From NCBI RefSeq assembly GCF_007752535.1, contig NZ_CP036426.1, positions 4,712,001 through 4,776,000 of the forward strand: a stretch of DNA of 64,000 nt, written 5' to 3'. The translations under genes and the position numbers were made by a program. The notes beneath the pieces were generated by a model. The model was not told the origin of the DNA. It worked only from the letters and a program-made list of their open reading frames with translations, and did not search any database. Positions 58,654 to 64,000 of this stretch are shown here, piece by piece (position 1 is the first letter of the stretch; each line of letters starts with the position of its first letter). The DNA is from Tautonia plasticadhaerens (GTDB lineage Bacteria; Planctomycetota; Planctomycetia; Isosphaerales; Isosphaeraceae).

Positions 58654-59347
58654 TCGAGCCGGATCCGGCGGGGGTCTCCTCGATACCGTGACGGCCCCAT
58701 TCCGAGCGGGGTCGTCTCGCCCCCCGGTCGTCCGCGACCGGGGCAAATTGGGTTTGTTTCGCGCCGAGCCCGGGGCGATTTGGGTTTGTTTCGCCCGGCA
58801 GGGGGCGGGCGGATTGGGTTTGTTTCGCGCCGGATGCGGGGCGTCGTCGGCCCCCGAAGCTCGATGACCCTCGAGGAGGGTTCGGGCGAATGATCACCGC
58901 CCGGTGCGCCCGGGTTGCGCCGGTCGGTGCGCCCGAATTCGAGACGATCATCGGAGTGATTGTGTTTCTGCCGGAATGAGTTGCGTCGATGGGCTCGGGT
59001 TCGTTTCGGGAATCCGGGGCCCGAGCCATTGGGCTTGTTTGGTCATGGCCTGGGCACGCCCACCGGATCGGGTCGACGGGTGGGGGGAACGACCGGCGAC
59101 CGTCGTCGGGCGCGATAGGGTTTGTTTCGCCGAGGGTGGTCTCGGAGATCCGGCCGGCCTGGGTGCGCCTTCGGTGCGCCGGCCGGTCGTCGCGTTCGGG
59201 TTGCCAAGGAGCGTGAGAGGCCCTCCCCATCGCCCCCGAATCGAGGGTGACGCCGAGGCCGGGGCGTGATGCGGGGGAGGCGTCCCCGCATCAACAAGAT
59301 CGGGAAAAGTCCGATCGGCAGTCACACGAAGTCGGGTGGAAGGCCGG
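58654..59347. repeat. Non-coding spacer with dispersed GGGTTTGTTTCG and GGTGCGCC repeats
   Basis: About 690 bases. ATTGGGTTTGTTTCG occurs at 58747-58761 and 58813-58827, a near copy (TTTGGGTTTGTTTCG) at 58779-58793, and variants near 58998 (GGTTCGTTTCGGG), 59028 (CATTGGGCTTGTTTGG) and 59115 (ATAGGGTTTGTTTCGCC). GGTGCGCC words cluster near 58905-58935 and 59160-59185. On the minus strand this reads as KQTQ/ETNP peptides, judged to be repeat translation. The same word set is found at 7801-8574. Confidence 0.7.
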
Positions 59348-61543
59348 TCAAGGGCGGCCGGGGTCGCCCGGGCGGAGCAGGCGGAGGGCGTTGGCGACGA
59401 CGACGAGGGTGGTGCCGACGTCGGCGGCGATGGCCATCCAGAGGTCGGCCAGGCCGAGCACCGCGAGGGCGAGGACGAGCAGCTTGAGACCGATCGCCAG
59501 GGCGATGTTCTGGCGGATGACCCGGAGGGTCCTTCGGCTGTGGCGGACGAGCCAGGGGAGGCCCCGGAGGTCGTCCGCCATCAGGACCACGTCGGCCGCC
59601 TCCAGGGCGACGGCGCTGGAGATGCCGCCGAGGGCGACGCTGACCCGGGCCTCGGCCAGCGCGGGGGCGTCGTTGACGCCGTCGCCGACCATGCCGGTCG
59701 GGCCGAGCAGGGCGTCGAGCCGTGAGACGACCTCGGCCTTGTCGGCGGGGAGCAGCCCGGCCCGGTGGTCGGCCAGGCCGAGCTCGGCGGCGGTGGCGGC
59801 GGCGGTCGAGGGGTTGTCCCCGGTGAGCATGACGGTGCGGAGGCCGAGCGTGGCCAGCTCGGCGAGCACGGCGGCGGCCTCGGGCCGGGGGCGGTCGGCC
59901 AGCCGGATCCAGCCGAGCGGCCCGCCGGGGGCCGACAACGCGACGGCGGTGCCGGGGCCGAGCTCGGCGTCGCCGAGCGAGGCGTGGAAGGCGTCGTCGC
60001 AGAGGCCCGCCTCGTCGATATAGCGGTGGCTGCCGATGTGGTATCGCGTGGCCCCGACGGTGCCGGTGGCGCCCAGGCCGGGCTGGGCCAGGTAGTCCTC
60101 GGCATCGGGCACCGCGAGGGCCATCTCCCGGGCGTGCCGGGCGATGGCCCGGCCGAGGACGTGCCCGCCCCGGTCCCCCAGGGCGGCGGCGACCCGGAGC
60201 ATCGAGTCGGGGCAGCCCTCGGCCGCGGGGACGACCTCGACGACGCTCGGCTCCCCCCGGGTCAGCGTGCCCGTCTTGTCGAAGGCGAAGACCCGGAGCC
60301 GGCCCACCGCCTCCAGGAACTGGCCCCCCTTGACCAGCACCCCCCGCCTGGCCGACGAGGCCAGGGCGCTGACCACCGCCACCGGCGTGCCGATCACCAA
60401 CGCACAGGGGCAGGCCACCACCAGCACGACCAGCCCCCGGAGGAACCACTCCCGCCAGTCGGCCGGGATTCCGAGCATCGTCCCGACCAGGGGAGGGCCG
60501 TCCATCACCAGCGCCGCCATCACGACGACCATCGGCGTGTAGACGGCCGCGAACCGCTCGATGCTCCGCTCCAGGGGCATCCGGCGCCCCTGGGCCTCGC
60601 GGACCAGCGCGGCGGTCCGGGCGACGACCGAGTCCCCCGGGGGCCGGGTGGCCTCGACGTCCAGGGCCCCGGCGCCGTTGACCGTGCCGGCGAAGACCTC
60701 GTCTCCGGGCCCCTTGTCGACCGGGACCGATTCCCCCGTGATCGCCTTCTGATCGACGCTCGACCGGCCGGAGACGACCCGGCCGTCGATCGGCACCCGG
60801 TCGCCGGCCCGGACCCGGACGCGCCGGCCCGGCCCGACCGCGTCGGCCGGGACGACCCGGGTCCCGCCTCCCGGCTCGATCAGCTCGGCCGTCTCGGGGG
60901 CGACTTCCAGCAGCGACCGGACGGCCCGACGGGCCCGGGCCAGGCTCTGGGCCTCCAGGGCCTCGGCCAGGCCGAACAGGAAGGCGACCGTGGCCGCCTC
61001 GCCCCACTCCCCCAGGGCGATGGCGCCGAGGATCGCCAGGGTCATCAAGAGGTGGATCCCCAGCCGACGCTGCCGGACCCCTCGCCAGGCCTTCGGCAGC
61101 AGCTCGACGGCCCCCAGGGCGACCGCCGCCGCGTATCCGGCCAGGGCGATCCGTCCCTCCCAGCCGAACGCCCCCGATCCCCCGGCGGCCCAGGACGACC
61201 AGTCGGCCGCCGCCCCGATCGCCAACGCCAATCCGGACGAGCCCGTCGCCCCCCACCTCGAACGGAAGGCCCGCCAGGACCCTTCGCCCTCGGACCCCCG
61301 GGCGATCATCGGTGCCTCGACGACCGGCTCGGCGGCCATGCCCGCCCCGTCTCGGATTCGGCGGGTCAGCGAGGTCGGGTCGGTGAGGCCGGGATCGAAG
61401 GAGACGGCCACGGTCCCCCCGGGCGGGTCGAAGTCCAGCCCGAGGACGCCGGGGGCCCCTTCCAGGGCACCTCGGATCGGCGAGACCTCATGGGGGCAAT
61501 CCAGCCCCTCGACCCTCAGCGTGCAGCGGGCCGGCCGCTCCAT
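59348..61543 (-). CDS. Heavy-metal-translocating P-type ATPase
   Basis: Protein of 731 aa. N-terminal heavy-metal-associated domain with a degenerate site (RVEGLDCPHEVSPIRGALEG: only one Cys, followed by His-Glu). Eight helices are expected. Motifs: TGESVPVDKGPGDEVFAGTV (actuator), VACPCALVIGTPVAVVSALA (CPC, about 377-379), FAFDKTGTLTRGEP (phosphorylated Asp near 422), TVMLTGDNPSTAAATAAELG and MVGDGVNDAPALAEARVSVA. The CPC plus degenerate HMA suggest Zn/Cd/Pb-type (ZntA/CadA) rather than Cu export, but this is not decisive. No metal regulator gene is adjacent. Confidence 0.92.
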   Translation of the reverse strand: MERPARCTLRVEGLDCPHEVSPIRGALEGAPGVLGLDFDPPGGTVAVSFDPGLTDPTSLTRRIRDGAGMAAEPVVEAPMIARGSEGEGSWRAFRSRWGATGSSGLALAIGAAADWSSWAAGGSGAFGWEGRIALAGYAAAVALGAVELLPKAWRGVRQRRLGIHLLMTLAILGAIALGEWGEAATVAFLFGLAEALEAQSLARARRAVRSLLEVAPETAELIEPGGGTRVVPADAVGPGRRVRVRAGDRVPIDGRVVSGRSSVDQKAITGESVPVDKGPGDEVFAGTVNGAGALDVEATRPPGDSVVARTAALVREAQGRRMPLERSIERFAAVYTPMVVVMAALVMDGPPLVGTMLGIPADWREWFLRGLVVLVVACPCALVIGTPVAVVSALASSARRGVLVKGGQFLEAVGRLRVFAFDKTGTLTRGEPSVVEVVPAAEGCPDSMLRVAAALGDRGGHVLGRAIARHAREMALAVPDAEDYLAQPGLGATGTVGATRYHIGSHRYIDEAGLCDDAFHASLGDAELGPGTAVALSAPGGPLGWIRLADRPRPEAAAVLAELATLGLRTVMLTGDNPSTAAATAAELGLADHRAGLLPADKAEVVSRLDALLGPTGMVGDGVNDAPALAEARVSVALGGISSAVALEAADVVLMADDLRGLPWLVRHSRRTLRVIRQNIALAIGLKLLVLALAVLGLADLWMAIAADVGTTLVVVANALRLLRPGDPGRP

Positions 61544-61913
61544 GCTCCGCGCCTCCGATCGCGTCGCCGCCGCCCCCTCCCCGGCCGCGCGGGGTGTCCC
61601 TGTCGAGGCGGTCCGAATGCCCCGAATTATAGACGGCGAGGGGAGTTGTGGAAACGCGAGGTCGGGCCGGCGCCGGGGCCCCGGGGAATCCGGCGAAAAA
61701 CTTGAGGGAAAAGTGATTAAATTGGCCCGAAGTCACGATGATATTTCTGTACGACACGCGACCACCGCAAGCAACGGTGGTCGAGAGGAAACGACCGGCC
61801 AGATCAGTTCGCGTCCGAACGCTCCGCCACTAAAGCCTCTGCGACGAAACGACCGCACGTCACGAAACGCCCGCACGCTTCTAAAGTCCGCACATTTAAA
61901 AACGAGTTCAAAA
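61544..61913 (+). promoter_or_regulatory. AT-richer promoter/leader region of the small LEGR-motif gene
   Basis: About 370 bases between divergent genes. From about 61690 the composition becomes much AT-richer than the surroundings. An 8-bp hairpin (GACCACCG 61760-61767 with CGGTGGTC 61775-61782) and two ACGAAACG-C-CCGCACG-type direct repeats (near 61848 and 61861) lie in it. TTGAGG...AAATTGG near 61705-61725 might be a promoter, unproven. No gene supported here. Confidence 0.4.
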
Positions 61914-62213
61914 ATGGCCAGCTTCCGCAACCCGTTCGCCGTCCGCGCCCCGGATCTCCGCTCGAACCCCGCCCGCGACTCGCGCCCCTCGCGCAGCAGC
62001 CGGAACCCCCGCTTCGCCCCCGAGTTCCTCGAGGGTCGCCTGAGCCCCTCGACCTTCGCCCTCGCCGCCGTGCCCGCCCAGATCTCCACCTACACCAGCA
62101 CGACCGCCACGTTCGCCGTCGCCCGCGGCGAGGAGCCCCTCCCGACCGACCCCAACGGCGACCCGATCCCGAAGCCGATCGGTGACAAGCCCGGCCACGA
62201 CGTTCCTATCTGA
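61914..62213 (+). CDS. Small protein with LEPR-like N-terminal motif
   Basis: Protein of 99 aa. Basic N-terminus (Arg/Ser/Pro-rich, 1-33) followed by FAPEFLEGRLSPSTFALAAV, which resembles the LEPR-XLL-type N-terminal motif of planctomycete exported proteins, then a short Thr/Ala part and an acidic/Pro C-terminus ending KPIGDKPGHDVPI. Too short to carry a catalytic domain. A long AT-rich leader and an ideal terminator directly after it suggest a strongly expressed independent gene. Function unknown. Confidence 0.68.
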   Translation: MASFRNPFAVRAPDLRSNPARDSRPSRSSRNPRFAPEFLEGRLSPSTFALAAVPAQISTYTSTTATFAVARGEEPLPTDPNGDPIPKPIGDKPGHDVPI

Positions 62214-62235
62214 TCCTATTTCAGAACTTTGTTCG

Positions 62236-62284
62236 CGAGGCCGGCCTCGGCGGTATCACCCGCCGGTGCCGGCCTCGTTGTTTT
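62236..62284 (+). terminator. Rho-independent terminator
   Basis: Stem CGAGGCCGGC (62236-62245) with GCCGGCCTCG (62268-62277), inner GC-rich mini-stem, then TTGTTTT. The best textbook terminator in the window, 22 bases after the stop of the small gene. Confidence 0.9.
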
Positions 62285-62321
62285 GGCGAGGGGCGGGATA
62301 CCGATCAGATCGCCCGCCTGC

Positions 62322-64000
62322 TCACCGACCGTCGGGGGTGGGGAGGAAGGATTCCGGTCCACCCAGTAGTTCGGCGAACTCTGCGTGGCGGCCGTCGAAC
62401 ATCGGATCCCGCGCGAATCGGCTCCCGATGAAGTCAGGATCCTGACGCCCCGCCTGGAGTAACGCATCAACCGCAGGGCCGAGGTGGGAAGGATCGGCCG
62501 AGGAGGCTACGGCGTGAGCCCGGGCGAGCGCATAGGAGGCTTCCCCTAGATAGTGCCCCGTCCGATTTGCGAGACGGGCCGCCTCCTCAGCAAGGTAAAT
62601 CGATGAGTCGTAATCTGCCTCCCGGGCCGCCTGGCCAGAGAGCACGGCCGTCGAAACGAGAGTGCTGGGCTCTTGGAGGACGAAGGCGTCGAAATCGGGG
62701 TGATCCACCACGAATCGATATTCCTCGTGTGCCTCATTCATCCGTCCGGTCTGCTGAAGAAGGACGGCGCGGTTATACCGGGCTCGCAGGTTAGCAGGTT
62801 GCTCCTGGATGATCAGGCAATATCCGTCCATTGCCCACTGGTACTCGCCGGCGATCTGGGCCTGGTTGGCGAGTGCGAAGCGGGTATTGAGATCGTCCAG
62901 GCCGAGACCAAGGCGGATCGGGTCGACTCCCCGAGTCGCGACCGGGCGGAACTCCGGGGGGAGGGGCTGTCCGGCGATCAGTTCGAGCTGATTACAGAGG
63001 GTTTGCCATCGGGCCGGCCCGCTTGAACGGGTGAGTAGCCGATACCGTTGGACCGCCTGCCTGATCAGGTCGGGTCGACCCCTCTCGACGCCCAAGAGGG
63101 CGATGTTGCGGTAGGGGACTTCCCAGCGGGGTGCGAGATCGATGGCCTGTCTCAGGTGAGCGATCGCGGAGTCGACCGCTCCGAGATATGATTTGGAAAC
63201 GCCCCGGCCTAGCCAGAGCAATGCGGAATCCCTGCGACGCTCAAGGCAGTGGGAGATCGCCTCGTCGGCGACCGAGAAGTCGCCAATCCTGACCGCGACC
63301 GCAGCGAGCCGGTATCGGGGGTAATACAGCTCCGGGCGACGGGACAAGGCCTGCCGATAATCCGACATGGCCTGCTGGAAGCTGCTCGGGCCCCGGCCTA
63401 CCTTCATCCCGGTTTCGCCCTCGATGCAGAGCGCCTCGGTCAGGCAGCCGGAGAGATAGGACTCCAACCAGGGTGGCGGCGGTTCTTTCGAGGCTGGCGA
63501 AGGGGAGCGATCGCGGAGTTGCTCACGCAAACAGGCCGCGACCCGATCCAGGGGAGCAATTGAATACCGGCCCCGCAGGCGATTGATGACGGCGAGGGCT
63601 CTTCGACGCTCCTCGGGAAACACGTCGTAGTCGGGGGTGGTCGCCTCAACTCCGAGGATTAGCGCCTGGTGGAGGATCAGGCACTGGAGGTCCGACCGCT
63701 CCGGCTCTTCGAGCTCGATGATCTCCGGATTATCCCAGAACGATGGGCCATCCTCGTCCAGGAGACCATACGCCCGGAGGATTGCCTCGGCATCGTCGAT
63801 CGCATCGGGAGCCCGATCGAGGAAGAGCGGCCTGTACTCGGCCACGGCGTCGACGAGGGAGCTTTGCCATTGCGACTTCGCTCGCCGTTGAAGATCCAGG
63901 GATACCGCCTGGCCCTGGACGACCGAGGCGGCGCCGCTACCGGCCACTCCCAGCAAAACACTCAACGCCGCCGCCAGCAGCGGGCGGCGGCGGCGGCGGG
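62322..64000 (-). CDS. TPR repeat protein, 5' partial (probable C-terminal part of a Ser/Thr kinase-type protein)
   Basis: Runs off the right edge; about 559 codons are visible. It begins in frame with RRRRRPLLAAALSVLLGVAG, a single membrane helix after a basic stretch, then a helical region and TPR units (for example WLGRGVSKSYLGAVDSAIAH, NRAVLLQQTGRMNEAHEEYR, ALAQAQIAGEYQWAMDGYCL-like). A basic segment, a membrane helix and TPRs in this order are typical of planctomycete Ser/Thr protein kinases, whose kinase domain would lie beyond the window. That part is inference. A TTG start inside the visible part is possible but less likely. Confidence 0.72.
   Translation of the reverse strand, partial: RRRRRPLLAAALSVLLGVAGSGAASVVQGQAVSLDLQRRAKSQWQSSLVDAVAEYRPLFLDRAPDAIDDAEAILRAYGLLDEDGPSFWDNPEIIELEEPERSDLQCLILHQALILGVEATTPDYDVFPEERRRALAVINRLRGRYSIAPLDRVAACLREQLRDRSPSPASKEPPPPWLESYLSGCLTEALCIEGETGMKVGRGPSSFQQAMSDYRQALSRRPELYYPRYRLAAVAVRIGDFSVADEAISHCLERRRDSALLWLGRGVSKSYLGAVDSAIAHLRQAIDLAPRWEVPYRNIALLGVERGRPDLIRQAVQRYRLLTRSSGPARWQTLCNQLELIAGQPLPPEFRPVATRGVDPIRLGLGLDDLNTRFALANQAQIAGEYQWAMDGYCLIIQEQPANLRARYNRAVLLQQTGRMNEAHEEYRFVVDHPDFDAFVLQEPSTLVSTAVLSGQAAREADYDSSIYLAEEAARLANRTGHYLGEASYALARAHAVASSADPSHLGPAVDALLQAGRQDPDFIGSRFARDPMFDGRHAEFAELLGGPESFLPTPDGR

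Noticed and set aside
58481-59325. Minus-strand frames with KQTQ/ETNP repeats
   Set aside because: Repeat translation; the nucleotide words are what is conserved between copies.
1-64000. CRISPR array, tRNA or rRNA genes
   Set aside because: No regularly spaced identical repeats of the right length and no tRNA or rRNA-like sequences were recognised by eye; short tRNA genes could be missed without a covariance search.

Overview
This 64 kb window is very GC-rich and gene-dense. Both ends are cut inside genes. The gene content points to a planctomycete, most likely an Isosphaeraceae-type member (Tautonia/Paludisphaera/Singulisphaera relatives). The basis is: Tat-exported Gfo/Idh/MocA oxidoreductases and aldo/keto reductase, DUF1080 (3-keto-disaccharide hydrolase) proteins, a SUMF1-type protein, the hpnC-hpnD-hpnE squalene operon, proteins with an LEPR-XLL-like N-terminal motif, lipid A genes (lpxK, heptosyltransferase), a TPR protein that looks like the tail of a Ser/Thr kinase, and long non-coding spacers with a lineage-type short repeat. 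This assignment is inference from content; no rRNA is present to test it.

Layout. 1-2.2 kb (minus): partial heptosyltransferase, lpxK, small SMI1/KNR4-like protein. 2.3-5.5 kb: Mpo1-like membrane protein and a long TolC-family protein. 5.6-6.3 kb: an XRE-type HTH gene split by a 183-bp AT-rich inverted-repeat element (MITE-like). 6.5-8.6 kb: Tat aldo/keto reductase, then a repeat-rich non-coding spacer. 8.6-15.5 kb: large membrane protein, MotA/TolQ-like protein with an Ig-domain membrane partner, Gly/Pro-rich secreted protein and a second LTxxQ-like protein. 15.5-21 kb (minus): TPR protein, ADP-ribosylglycohydrolase, Gfo/Idh oxidoreductase, DUF433/DUF5615 toxin-antitoxin-like pair, DUF1080 protein. 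21-31 kb: LOG-family protein, unknowns, second DUF1080 protein, aquaglyceroporin, ABC exporter pair, acetyl-xylan-esterase-like hydrolase, adenylate kinase. 31.5-35.4 kb: small membrane protein and hpnCDE. 35.5-43.4 kb: nitrilase-family amidohydrolase, Gfo/Idh oxidoreductase, SUMF1 protein, ApbE, HtrA-like protease, secreted DUF3352-like protein. 43.7-52 kb: cyclophilin with adhesin-like repeats, a sigma-like factor with an LEPR-like N-terminus, S41 protease, beta-propeller protein. 52-58.7 kb: small unknown proteins, one with an in-frame stop, DCC1 thioredoxin-like protein, phosphodiesterase, GlmU-like nucleotidyltransferase, SMR and EamA transporters. 58.7-64 kb: second repeat-rich spacer, heavy-metal P-type ATPase, small LEGR-motif protein with a long leader and a strong terminator, partial TPR protein.

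Functional themes are envelope biogenesis (lipid A, hopanoid precursor, efflux, Tol/Mot-like proton channel), sugar and polysaccharide turnover (Gfo/Idh, DUF1080, esterase), secreted proteases and chaperones, and small-molecule or metal export. Most genes are single or in pairs. Translationally coupled operons are seen for hpnCDE, the ABC pair and the DUF433/DUF5615 pair. No tRNA, rRNA, CRISPR array or transposase gene was recognised. The least ordinary signals are the inserted element in the HTH gene, the shared repeat grammar of two non-coding spacers, and the spread of LEPR-like N-terminal motifs, including on a sigma-like protein.
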